From positions 434,001-498,000 of the forward strand of contig CAYXZD010000001.1 in the NCBI GenBank assembly GCA_964469565.1: 64,000 nt of DNA, given 5' to 3'. This DNA is from GCA-2720975 sp964469565. Its GTDB lineage: Bacteria; Planctomycetota; UBA1135; GCA-002686595. This document shows positions 7,939 through 15,852 of the stretch, in pieces (positions within the stretch are counted from its first letter, which is position 1; every line of letters begins with the position of its first letter). A program made the position numbers and the translations under genes. The notes beneath the pieces were generated by a model, which saw only the letters and a list, made by a program, of their open reading frames with translations, was not told where the DNA came from and did no database searches.

Positions 7939-9540
7939 GGACAAGGGCAGGGTTAGAACAAACAAGGCCTGATCTTCAGAGTCAGGAGCGGGGGAAGAGC
8001 TGTAGTGCAAGGATCCCCCCTGACCCGAAATGATGCGTGCGGCAGCCGCAAGGGCGTTGGGACCCATTCCCGGTAGGCGCCCCTGGAGACCATAGGGTGC
8101 GAGAACTTGGTGTCCCGGCACATCAGCCAGGGGCCCCATTGGAAACCTGATTCGCAATTCGGCTTGGCCCTTATCGTTCTCGGCCGCTGAGGCCCTGACC
8201 TTGCCCCCCTCCCCGGCGGCGAGAGCCGCTAGATTGAGGAGTGCGTCTAGCACTTGCATTAGAAGAGTCTTGTCTGAGCGGACGGTGAGTTCCTTCGAGG
8301 ATTGGAACATCAGACGAGCGGAGTGTGAGTCTTGACTCGCTAGGCCTGTCAACATTTCCTCTAGGAGGGTGTCGAGGCGAACCGACTGCGTCCCCATGCT
8401 AGGGGGAGATGCGAGATATCCGAGCGTGCGCGAAAACTGGACGAGGCGCATGGCATCGTGGCCCAAGCGCTCGACGCTGTCGGCGAGGTCCGAGGACCCA
8501 TCTCCTTGGCTGTGTTGCTCGCGCAGGGCAGCCAAGGCTAGATCGAGGCGTTGAGCAATGTCCGCCAGGTCGGCGATTTGCGAGCGATACCAACTGGGTG
8601 GAGGCTGAACCTCAGTCGAAGGGCTGTCGTGGGTTTCAAGTGCTCCGGAATCCGTCGGGGCGGACTCTAGGAAAGCCTCCAGTTCTTCGGGGGTGAGATC
8701 GATTGAGGCCGGATCAGGGAAATCGCGATCTTGCAAGTCCATGCTGTCCGAGTCGCCCTCAGAAGGGCCGGCTGAGTCGGGCAGGTCCGGAAGAATTTCC
8801 CCAGCTAGAATGGCCTCGATGGCATCGAGGTCCGATTCCAGGTTTGTCGTTGGCTCTTGGGATTCCGTGGCTTTTCGGCTGGGAGTTGTAGGGACAGGGT
8901 GCTGTTCTTGAGAGGCTTGGATCTGTGGTGCATCTTCAGCAGCGGCGTGTGTACCCGGAGAGGTAACGGGCTGAATTGGAACCGCAAGCTCAGGCTCAAT
9001 GACTGTTCGAGAATCTGTACCCTCAAATTCACCTCGTTCAGGTTCAGGCCGACGTCCAACACTCTGGATCGTGCGACCTGCAGTCGCGTCCACAGGATTG
9101 CTCGGGGATGTTCTTCCCGCTAAGGGGGGATTGCCGAGTAGTGCCAGTAACTGTTCAACATCCATGGGCCAGGGAATCCAGCAGGCCTGGCTCAGGCTGA
9201 GGATCTGCCGCGTAGCGGTGCATGTGTCGTCGCGCCCCGTGAGCCACAGCTCCCAGTCAGGCGCCCGCATCAGGAAGCGCGTAACAAGCCCCAGATCTTC
9301 TCGGGGAAGCACATCAGCATCCAATACAAGTCGGCCACTTGCTGAGCAGTCCCACGTGGGTGCGAGGAGCTCTGCAAGGTCCTCGAGGGGTTGCATGGAT
9401 GGAAGATCCGCGCCGGGTTCCGCCAGTTCTCGGAGTGCTCCTAAAAGGGCGACCATGATCTGGCTGCGGGGGCCGACGTCGTGGCCCATGGGGCCCAATG
9501 CGAGGCTCCAAACTGGAGGGTCGAGCAGGGAATTCATCAT
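7924..9540 (-). CDS. Histidine-kinase-like protein lacking recognisable catalytic residues
   Basis: The protein has 538 residues. The first about 150 resemble a receiver-like fold: LVLDADVLP at strand 3, LWLTGRDD at strand 4, and WIPWPMD where the conserved lysine of strand 5 is missing. A long acidic, proline/serine-rich linker follows (about 150-320). Then comes a helical pair resembling a dimerisation domain (DLADIAQRLDLALAALREQH, then VERLGHDAMRLVQFSRTLGY). The C-terminus resembles a GHKL ATPase, but the N-box region reads LLNLAALAAGEGG and the G-boxes are poor. It probably has no kinase activity and acts as a scaffold or sensor. There is no transmembrane segment. It is the first gene of a unit with a sigma-54 activator and a TPR protein. 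The ATG at 9540 follows a promoter directly. The kinase-like assignment is by eye and moderately sure. Confidence 0.7.
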   Translation of the reverse strand: MMNSLLDPPVWSLALGPMGHDVGPRSQIMVALLGALRELAEPGADLPSMQPLEDLAELLAPTWDCSASGRLVLDADVLPREDLGLVTRFLMRAPDWELWLTGRDDTCTATRQILSLSQACWIPWPMDVEQLLALLGNPPLAGRTSPSNPVDATAGRTIQSVGRRPEPERGEFEGTDSRTVIEPELAVPIQPVTSPGTHAAAEDAPQIQASQEQHPVPTTPSRKATESQEPTTNLESDLDAIEAILAGEILPDLPDSAGPSEGDSDSMDLQDRDFPDPASIDLTPEELEAFLESAPTDSGALETHDSPSTEVQPPPSWYRSQIADLADIAQRLDLALAALREQHSQGDGSSDLADSVERLGHDAMRLVQFSRTLGYLASPPSMGTQSVRLDTLLEEMLTGLASQDSHSARLMFQSSKELTVRSDKTLLMQVLDALLNLAALAAGEGGKVRASAAENDKGQAELRIRFPMGPLADVPGHQVLAPYGLQGRLPGMGPNALAAAARIISGQGGSLHYSSSPAPDSEDQALFVLTLPLSPGAS

Positions 9541-9543
9541 CAA

Positions 9544-9572
9544 ATCGTAGCGAGGAAGTGGGAAAGGACCAA
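9544..9572 (-). promoter_or_regulatory. Sigma-70-type promoter placing transcription start at the start codon
   Basis: On the minus strand TTGGTC (9572-9567) and TACGAT (9549-9544) are separated by exactly 17 bases. The -10 element ends only three bases before the ATG at 9540, with a second ATG directly after it. Transcription should begin at or just inside these codons, so the mRNA of the kinase-like gene would have no leader. No Shine-Dalgarno sequence is present. Confidence 0.5.
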
Positions 9573-9736
9573 GAACCTAATTCGTAGTTTGGGGTGTGAT
9601 TGCAAGGAATCTCGTGTTTCCGGGTGGCTGCCTTCAGGAACTACCGTCGATGGATCGAAAGGAGCCTAGAGTTAGGTAAGGTCCGCAGGGGCGTGCACGG
9701 CCTTGGCCCCGCCCTACCCAGCCGTCGTCTCCTTTC

Positions 9737-10765
9737 ATGTGCCCTCTTCAATCTCCTGATGCTGCCCTTGAGGCGGAGCCCCAACCAGCCTCCGGCGTAG
9801 ATCTGTCGATTGTGGTGCCTGTCTATGATGAGGAGGACAGTCTGCCCCAACTGCAGGGGGAGATCACGGCGGCTCTTGCAGGCGGTTGGGGTGGGACCTT
9901 GCAGCGCTACGAGGTGGTGTATGTGGATGATCGGTCTCGGGATGGTAGCTTTGCAGTCCTCAGGACTCTACGTGAGCAGGATGGCAGGGTGCGGGTTGTG
10001 CGTCTAGCCCGAAACTGTGGCCAGAGCGCGGCAATGGCTGCCGGTTTCCAAGTCAGCCGTGGAGCGGTTGTGGTGGCCTTGGATGCAGACCTACAAAACG
10101 ATCCGGCAGATATTCCCCGATTACTTGCTGAGTTGAATTCGGGCTATGACCTCGTGGTCGGCTGGCGCAAGGACCGCAAGGATGGTTGGATTCTGCGCCG
10201 TCTTCCTTCAATCATCGCCAATCGGATGATCAGCCGCATAACCGGCTCGATGGTCCATGACACGGGCTGTACACTCAAGGCCTTTCGCCGGGAGCTCGTG
10301 GAGAATCTACCCATTTATGCAGACCAACATCGCTTCTTACCCGTGCTAGCCAAGGCAAGCGGTGCCCGCATTGGAGAATTGGTGGTCAACCACAGACCCC
10401 GCTTGTTTGGGGAGAGCAAGTATGGGATTTCCCGAGCCCTTCGGGTCCTGGTGGATCTACTGACCATCAAAATGGTGTCCTCGTTTTCCCGGTCTCCGCT
10501 GCAGTATTTTGCGCTGCTGGCAACTCCGTTCATCTGTGCGGCCGGAGTCTTTGGGTTGCGAACCATGCTCCAATGGGGTGAAGTTTCTTTTGACAACAAC
10601 TGGGGACAAGCGACCCTGCTCGTCTTCATGCTTGTGCTCATGGCTGGGGCGTTCTTCTTGCTCCTTGGTCTCTTGGCTGAGTTGGTGGTAAAAACCAGTG
10701 GTCTGCACGGGGGCCGTCAATTTGCCCCGCTACAGGCTTTTGGTCAGGTAGGAGGCGAGGAATAG
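9737..10765 (+). CDS. Polyprenyl-phosphate-type GT2 glycosyltransferase (ArnC/GtrB/DPM-like)
   Basis: The protein has 342 residues. The GT-A domain carries all expected motifs: SIVVPVYDEEDS (about 24-35), YVDDRSRDGS (62-71), and LDADLQNDP (115-123) containing the metal-binding DxD. Two C-terminal hydrophobic segments (about 250-275 and 290-320) form the membrane anchor typical of ArnC, GtrB and dolichol-phosphate-mannose synthases. It should transfer a sugar from a nucleotide donor to a polyprenyl phosphate on the inner leaflet, supplying donors for GT-C enzymes. It is followed after one base by a paralogue of the same architecture that lacks the catalytic motifs. The start is the first ATG after the intergenic gap; no good Shine-Dalgarno is visible. 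Confidence 0.92.
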   Translation: MCPLQSPDAALEAEPQPASGVDLSIVVPVYDEEDSLPQLQGEITAALAGGWGGTLQRYEVVYVDDRSRDGSFAVLRTLREQDGRVRVVRLARNCGQSAAMAAGFQVSRGAVVVALDADLQNDPADIPRLLAELNSGYDLVVGWRKDRKDGWILRRLPSIIANRMISRITGSMVHDTGCTLKAFRRELVENLPIYADQHRFLPVLAKASGARIGELVVNHRPRLFGESKYGISRALRVLVDLLTIKMVSSFSRSPLQYFALLATPFICAAGVFGLRTMLQWGEVSFDNNWGQATLLVFMLVLMAGAFFLLLGLLAELVVKTSGLHGGRQFAPLQAFGQVGGEE

Positions 10766-10766
10766 A

Positions 10767-11744
10767 ATGACGGCACAGCAGGACACCCATGACGCGCTGG
10801 CCCCAGAGGTGACCCTGGTGGTGCCGATCCGCTCTGACAAGGCTCAGATCGGTGCCTTGATTGCTGCTCTCGGTGAGCGGATGGACCACTTGGGCCGGAC
10901 TTGGGAGGCCATTCTCGTTTACAGCGGCGTCAGCGGCCCCCTCTGGGAAGAGGGCCTAGCACTCCAAGAGAAAACTCAGCAGCAGGTGCGTACGATCGCC
11001 CTGCACAAGCCCTTCGGTGAATCGGTGTGTCTTTCAAGTGCATTCCAGCACTCGCGCGGCCAGTGGATACTCACATCGCCCCAGTATCTGCAGGTGGCTC
11101 CTGAGTCCCTCGATGCGTTGTTCGCTGCTGCGGATGCCGGAGCAGACCTGGTGGCAAGCTGGCGTAAGAAGCGGGTGGATTCATGGTTGAATCGTATGCA
11201 GTCTGCAATCTTCAATCTGACCCTGCGAAGACTGGTAGGGGCTGAGCTTCACGATGTGAATTGCACCCTGCGCCTCATGCGCCGTGAGGTGCTTGAGCAA
11301 TTGGACGTTTATGGGACGATGTATCGCTACCTACCCGCCATTGCTCACAACCGTGGATTCCGCGTCGTTGAGGTCGTGGTAACTCATGTTGCGGAAATCG
11401 GTGGCAACATCCCCATTTACGGGCCTGGAGTCTACCTGCGGCGTGCGTTGGACATTCTCGGCGTGGTGTTCCTCACGAAGTTCACCCACAAGCCGCTGCG
11501 CTTTTTTGGGGCGCTCGGTGGATTGACCATGTTGGCTGGATGCGGATTGAGCTTGGTGCAATTAGGCCTGTGGATGGTCCGGGACGGAATGCAAGGGCTT
11601 TACCAGCGGCCCCTGTTTATCTTGGGGGTGCTTTTGGTCGTGCTGGGGGTCCAGATTCTCGGTTTCGGTTTGGTGGGGGAGATTGTCGTGTTCACCCAAG
11701 CGCGAAACGTGCGTGAATACCGTATCGAGAGCGTCGATGAGTAG
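10767..11744 (+). CDS. GT2 glycosyltransferase paralogue with lost catalytic motifs (probable pseudoenzyme)
   Basis: The 325 residues align along their length with the preceding glycosyltransferase, including a WRKKR-DSWLNRM stretch, HDVNCTLRLMRREVLE, and two C-terminal membrane segments (about 240-265 and 275-310). The active-site motifs are gone: the acidic VDDRSRD of the paralogue is VYSGVSG here (51-57), and the DADLQNDP motif is SPQYLQVAP (104-112), so there is no DxD. Fold and membrane anchor are kept while donor binding is probably lost. It may be a regulatory or scaffolding partner of the active copy. A Shine-Dalgarno-like AGGAGG in the end of the upstream gene and the one-base gap support co-translation. 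The next gene is the FemAB-like protein. Confidence 0.85.
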   Translation: MTAQQDTHDALAPEVTLVVPIRSDKAQIGALIAALGERMDHLGRTWEAILVYSGVSGPLWEEGLALQEKTQQQVRTIALHKPFGESVCLSSAFQHSRGQWILTSPQYLQVAPESLDALFAAADAGADLVASWRKKRVDSWLNRMQSAIFNLTLRRLVGAELHDVNCTLRLMRREVLEQLDVYGTMYRYLPAIAHNRGFRVVEVVVTHVAEIGGNIPIYGPGVYLRRALDILGVVFLTKFTHKPLRFFGALGGLTMLAGCGLSLVQLGLWMVRDGMQGLYQRPLFILGVLLVVLGVQILGFGLVGEIVVFTQARNVREYRIESVDE

Positions 11745-11780
11745 CCGTCGCTTGGGCACCCTTTGGGGTGTCGAGAACTC

Positions 11781-12830
11781 ATGACTGTCCGCGGCGATTT
11801 ACTGGTGAGGGACGGGAGGCCAGCAGACGACGCAGAGCGGGATGCGTTTGTCATGGGCCACTCGAGTAGCACTTTTTTCCACAGAAGCGGGTGGCGTCGC
11901 GTGGTTGCACAAGTGATGGGGCACGATGAGCGCGATCTCATTGCCACCGAAAATGATCGAATCGTTGGCGTCCTCCCTATGATGGGCTGCAGGGGCATGA
12001 AGGGGCGCATGAACCTTATTTCGATGCCCTATGCCGTCTATGGGGGAGGCATTGGGGTGGATGCCAGCGTGACTTCAGCACTTGTGGAGCGAGCCGCAAA
12101 ACGTGCACGCGCCGAGGGAGTCGGCCAATTGGAATTGCGGTGCCTCGAGGACCCTGGCCTGACCTGGTCGCCATCGAATCTACACGCCACCTTTATTCGT
12201 CCATTGCCGGACGATCCCCAAGAGATACTGGCGAGCATGCCCAAGAAGGCGCGCGCCGAGGCGCGCAAGGCGCGCAACCGCCATGGGCTTCAGCACGAGG
12301 TAGGCATTCAGCACTTGGGGCGCTTCATTGATCTGTTTCAAATGAACAAGCAGAGTCTGGGCTCTCCTGCCCTCCCTGCTGTGTTCTTCGAATCCATCGT
12401 TCAAGAATTGGGTTCTGACTTGAGCGTGCATGTAATCACCCACGAGGGAGTCAGTATCGCAGCCGTGATGGGATTCCACCACCAAGGCGACTTCCTCGCC
12501 TATTACTCAGGTTCATTACCCGGCGTTGATCGGACGCTTTCAGCCAGCAATTATATGTACCTCGCCCTGCAAGAGTGGGCTGTGGAGCAGGGGTTTCAGC
12601 GGTTCGATTTTGGTCGCAGCCGCAAGGACTCGGGAGCCCATCGGTTCAAGGTTCATCAGGGGTTTCAACCGGCCGACCTCCATTATCGTCACCTGTTGAT
12701 TCGCGACAGTCACCTCCCCAGTTTGAATCCGTCTAATCCGAAGTTACGTGGTGTCCAGAGTGTGTGGCGTAAGCTTCCAGCTGGCGTGGCCCGTGTGCTC
12801 TCACGCCCATTGTCCCGCTACTTACCTTGA
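11781..12830 (+). CDS. FemAB/GNAT-fold protein of the XrtA/PEP-CTERM-associated type
   Basis: The protein has 349 residues and a double GNAT layout as in FemX/FemAB enzymes. The opening has DAFVMGHSSSTFFHRSGWRR followed by an ISMPYAVYGGGIGVD motif, the signature I associate with FemAB-family proteins of XrtA exosortase loci. The second half has SIAAVMGFHHQGDFLAYYSG and a conserved FDFGRSRKDSGAHRFK stretch. Members add amino acids or acyl groups to cell-wall or polysaccharide precursors; the true substrate here is unknown. I used the ATG at 11781 because the TTG 18 bases upstream has no better ribosome site. It closes the plus-strand glycan genes and converges on a GT-C/TPR gene. Confidence 0.85.
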   Translation: MTVRGDLLVRDGRPADDAERDAFVMGHSSSTFFHRSGWRRVVAQVMGHDERDLIATENDRIVGVLPMMGCRGMKGRMNLISMPYAVYGGGIGVDASVTSALVERAAKRARAEGVGQLELRCLEDPGLTWSPSNLHATFIRPLPDDPQEILASMPKKARAEARKARNRHGLQHEVGIQHLGRFIDLFQMNKQSLGSPALPAVFFESIVQELGSDLSVHVITHEGVSIAAVMGFHHQGDFLAYYSGSLPGVDRTLSASNYMYLALQEWAVEQGFQRFDFGRSRKDSGAHRFKVHQGFQPADLHYRHLLIRDSHLPSLNPSNPKLRGVQSVWRKLPAGVARVLSRPLSRYLP

Positions 12831-12850
12831 AGACCGGGGCCGGGGCATGG

Positions 12851-14503
12851 CTAGTCACCGGGCGGGCCATCTTTGATTACCCGGAGCGTGAGAGGGTCTG
12901 CCGGGGAGAGTGCGATGGCCCTATCCAAGGCCCACTGTCCCCTTTCGATGTGGCCGATTTCAAAAAGGGACCTTCCGAGGCCGCGCCACGCCGGGACAGC
13001 ACCTGGGGAGAGCTTGCAGGCTTGCTCATAGGCTGTTGCCGCCTGCTCCCAATCTTCGGTTCTCAGGTAGGCGTTGCCAAGGTTGAGCCATGCGACTGGA
13101 TTCTCCGGAGATAGTTCAATGGCGTGAGATAGGAGGCTGATGGCGTTCTCCCAGTCCTCATCTCGCATGGCGGCCGTGCCCAGATTGACCCAGGGTCTTG
13201 AATAACCTGGGTCGAGTTCGATCGCCCTTCTCCAGGCATGGCGAGCATCGAGTGGGCTTCCCTCGCTCAGTTCCGAATTCCCCAGGGCATTCCACGCTAG
13301 GGCTGACCTTGGCTCGTGGATGAGTACCGCCTCCCAGTAGGACCGACGAGACTCATAGATTTGGGCTTCGCTCCAACAGAGAGAGACACTGAATAGGGCG
13401 AGCAGCATGGCGCTCCACCGGCAAATGGGCGGCTGAAGGAGAGGAAGAATCACCTGGTGCATGCCTGGCACGAGAAGCACGAGCGGTAAGTAAAGGAAAC
13501 GCGGCGCGAATAACTCTCCGCTGGGTATCACTTGGGCGTAGACCAGGGCCACGAGCAGCGCAAGGCTCGTAAACACGCTCGTTACCGATCCTCGCAGGGC
13601 ACTACGAACACTCAGGGATAAAGCGAGCCCCCACAGCACCCAAGGAGCCAACGCCAGGCAGGGGTTGTACGCCTGCAACTCACTCAGATTGACCTGAGTA
13701 GGTGGACTTTCCCATGGCCTAAGTAAGGCAGCAAGTCCGTGCAATGCGGCGGCCCCTGCAACCAAGAGGCGTTGAGGAAGGGGGGTGTGGGCAAGGGGCG
13801 CGCTCGGTGATGTGGGGAACCAATCTCCAAGAGCCATCTGCCGAAGAACAAGGGCAAGCACGAGTCCTGCGAGGCACCCTGCCGCACACATGCGGGACCG
13901 CTTCGGGCCGTGGCCTGCCCAGACCACGAGTGGTAAAGCGAGCGCAGCAATGACACCGTCCTCTTTTCCAAGAATGGCGAGGCCGGTTCCAAAGCACGCA
14001 CAGAGAGCTTGTATCCAATGAGCCCGGGTTCGGAGAAGCGCATTGGCTGCGAGGAGGGCGGGAAGTGCAGCTAGCATGGAGGTGCGCCCAGAGATCCACG
14101 CAACTGAGTTGGCTAGAACAGGATGGACCGCCAAGACGGTGAGGCCAATCCATGGCATTGAAGTCGGTAGCCGGTGCCGCCCACAAAACAGGCCTGCGCT
14201 GAGTAAGACGACCGCCAGGTGCATGACCACATTCGTCAAATGAAACCCTCGGGGGTCACGACCCCATAGAGCGGTGTCCCATCGCAGGCTGAGGGTGGCA
14301 AGCGGGCGGTAGTGACCGGCCGCGCCGGCAGGGTGGTGTTGCCAGTAGTCACGTCGAAAAGCCTCGAACCAGGGCAGGTCTCCATCGATGACGGGATTGC
14401 CGGCCAGTACTTCGAGGTCATCGAATGAAAACCCCCCCATGAGGGCACTGGCCGACCACGCCGCGAGACTCGCAATGCTCAGGAAGAGAAGGTGGCGCCG
14501 CAT
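12851..14503 (-). CDS. Multi-pass GT-C mannosyltransferase-like protein with C-terminal TPRs (TMTC-like)
   Basis: The protein has 550 residues. A signal-anchor segment is followed by GFSFDDLEVLAGNPVI, which places acidic residues at the first extracytoplasmic loop as in GT-C enzymes. About ten hydrophobic segments follow to about residue 380, and then at least four TPR units (for example SALAWNALGNSELSEGSPLD and NPVAWLNLGNAYLRTEDWEQ) to the end. This is the layout of TMTC-type O-mannosyltransferases: a membrane enzyme using a polyprenyl-phosphate sugar, with a TPR tail for substrate protein binding. The nearby polyprenyl-phosphate glycosyltransferase could supply its donor. The acceptor is unknown. 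It converges on the FemAB gene, and its 5' side faces xseB. Confidence 0.8.
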   Translation of the reverse strand: MRRHLLFLSIASLAAWSASALMGGFSFDDLEVLAGNPVIDGDLPWFEAFRRDYWQHHPAGAAGHYRPLATLSLRWDTALWGRDPRGFHLTNVVMHLAVVLLSAGLFCGRHRLPTSMPWIGLTVLAVHPVLANSVAWISGRTSMLAALPALLAANALLRTRAHWIQALCACFGTGLAILGKEDGVIAALALPLVVWAGHGPKRSRMCAAGCLAGLVLALVLRQMALGDWFPTSPSAPLAHTPLPQRLLVAGAAALHGLAALLRPWESPPTQVNLSELQAYNPCLALAPWVLWGLALSLSVRSALRGSVTSVFTSLALLVALVYAQVIPSGELFAPRFLYLPLVLLVPGMHQVILPLLQPPICRWSAMLLALFSVSLCWSEAQIYESRRSYWEAVLIHEPRSALAWNALGNSELSEGSPLDARHAWRRAIELDPGYSRPWVNLGTAAMRDEDWENAISLLSHAIELSPENPVAWLNLGNAYLRTEDWEQAATAYEQACKLSPGAVPAWRGLGRSLFEIGHIERGQWALDRAIALSPADPLTLRVIKDGPPGD

Positions 14504-14576
14504 GGCCCTAGGGTAGCGTGCTTGATGAGCCGGAGTGAATTGAAGCTGACGGCGCTTGCTCTAGGGCCCTGTGGGG

Positions 14577-14604
14577 TTCACCCGGTCTTGTGGAGTGGTA
14601 CACT
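14577..14604 (+). promoter_or_regulatory. Promoter of the xseB-ispA unit, apparently leaderless
   Basis: TTCACC (14577-14582) and TACACT (14599-14604) are 16 bases apart. The -10 element ends eight bases before the xseB ATG, so the predicted transcript starts at or next to the start codon. The 11-mer TACACTGGTCA recurs 13 bases before the dxs start. Confidence 0.45.
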
Positions 14605-14612
14605 GGTCAGCA

Positions 14613-14897
14613 ATGGCACCCCCTAAGACTCAAGCAGAACAGACCCCGGAGGGGAGCTCGTTCGACGAACAACTAGAGCGCCTCGAGGCCATCGTTGGAT
14701 CCCTAGAGGAAGGAGGGCTCGGCTTGGAGGCTTCGATTGAGCAGTACCGCGAGGGTGTTCAGTTACTGAGTGCTTGCCGGGAATTGCTCGTGGGCTTTCA
14801 ACGTCAAGTCGAGGAGCTCACCTCATCCAATCAGGTGCAACCATTTGATGGTGACCCCGACATGGAGTCGGATTCCGGATGTGACGACAACCGCTAG
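14613..14897 (+). CDS. xseB: Exodeoxyribonuclease VII small subunit
   Basis: The protein has 94 residues, and the conserved part (SFDEQLERLEAIVGSLEEGG through LEASIEQYREGVQLLSACRE) covers the coiled helical hairpin of XseB. It binds the large subunit XseA to form the single-strand-specific exonuclease VII; xseA is not in the window. The C-terminal tail is short and acidic. I chose the ATG at 14613; a GTG 42 bases upstream would add residues not found in the family and would lie across the -35 element. The stop is one base from the ispA start, and linkage of xseB with ispA and dxs is common in bacteria. Confidence 0.93.
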   Translation: MAPPKTQAEQTPEGSSFDEQLERLEAIVGSLEEGGLGLEASIEQYREGVQLLSACRELLVGFQRQVEELTSSNQVQPFDGDPDMESDSGCDDNR

Positions 14898-14898
14898 C

Positions 14899-15795
14899 AT
14901 GGGAGAGGTCTCCGCATCCTCAGATTTGTCCGCGTGGCTGCAGGAGACGCGTGCATGGGCCGATCAGTGCCTCGAAGCTGCCCTCGATGAAATGGATCTC
15001 GGTCCCCCGCGCCATGCTGAGGCACTGCGCTACGCCGTGCTAGGCCCGGGGAAACGCCTGCGCCCTGCGCTCGTGCGTCTGACCTGCGATCAGTTGGGGG
15101 GCACGGATGGTGCTGCGGCCATTCCCGCCGTGGCATTGGAGTTGATTCACACCTACAGCCTCGTTCACGATGATCTGCCGTGCATGGATGACGACGACCT
15201 TCGGCGTAATCGCCCGACGGTTCACAAGGTTTATGGCGATGCTGAGGCCGTCCTAGTCGGGGATGGCCTCCAAAGTCTGGCGTTCGGTTGGCTAGCACGG
15301 GCCCACAGGAGTCAAGAACAGGTGGCATTATTGGCGCAAGCCGCCGGCCCAGCAGGCATGGTGGGGGGGCAAGTCCTCGATTTGGCCGCCACAGGAAGTG
15401 GGTCCGTTGCGGCGGCGGATGAGGTGCGAGCGATTCATGCGAGCAAGACAGCGGCTTTGATCGCAGCTGCGGTGGATTTGGGTGCCCTAGCGGCAGATGC
15501 GGAACCCGATGAGATGCAGGCGATGTCGCGTTTCGGTTTCGCCCTTGGAATGTGCTTTCAGGCCGTGGATGACGTACTGGATGTCACCGCGGATCAGGCG
15601 ACCCTTGGAAAAACTCCCGGCAAGGATGAGGCCAGTCACAAGGCTACGTTGGTGGCTGCCCTCGGGCTGGAGGGTGCTCGGGCAGAGGCGACTGAGTGGG
15701 CGCAATCAGCTCGTGAGGCTGCTGCGCTAGCGGGTTTTCCCCAAAGTGGCATTGCGCTCTCCCTCGTGGACCATTTCCTAGCCCGCACCCACTAG
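14899..15795 (+). CDS. ispA: Farnesyl/geranylgeranyl diphosphate synthase, short-chain trans type
   Basis: The protein has 298 residues, the usual length. The first aspartate-rich motif is DDLPCMDDDDLRRNRPTVH and the second lies in QAVDDVLDVTAD; together they bind the magnesium-diphosphate of the allylic substrate. GKRLRPAL near the N-terminus and GKTPGKDEASHKAT near the C-terminus are typical for bacterial IspA. It condenses isopentenyl diphosphate with dimethylallyl or geranyl diphosphate in the cytoplasm, making precursors for undecaprenol, quinones and hopanoids. The ATG at 14899 follows the xseB stop by one base and agrees with the family start. dxs follows after 57 bases with a possible promoter of its own. 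Confidence 0.94.
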   Translation: MGEVSASSDLSAWLQETRAWADQCLEAALDEMDLGPPRHAEALRYAVLGPGKRLRPALVRLTCDQLGGTDGAAAIPAVALELIHTYSLVHDDLPCMDDDDLRRNRPTVHKVYGDAEAVLVGDGLQSLAFGWLARAHRSQEQVALLAQAAGPAGMVGGQVLDLAATGSGSVAAADEVRAIHASKTAALIAAAVDLGALAADAEPDEMQAMSRFGFALGMCFQAVDDVLDVTADQATLGKTPGKDEASHKATLVAALGLEGARAEATEWAQSAREAAALAGFPQSGIALSLVDHFLARTH

Positions 15796-15833
15796 ATATC
15801 GGCATGGACGCCCAAGGAGCCGGTTGCAATCGC

Positions 15834-15839
15834 TACACT
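15834..15839 (+). promoter_or_regulatory. Possible -10 element before dxs
   Basis: TACACT lies 13 bases before the dxs ATG within the 11-mer TACACTGGTCA, which also forms the -10 region of xseB. No convincing -35 hexamer sits at the right distance, so this is only a weak internal promoter candidate. Confidence 0.3.
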
Positions 15840-15852
15840 GGTCATTCATCCC

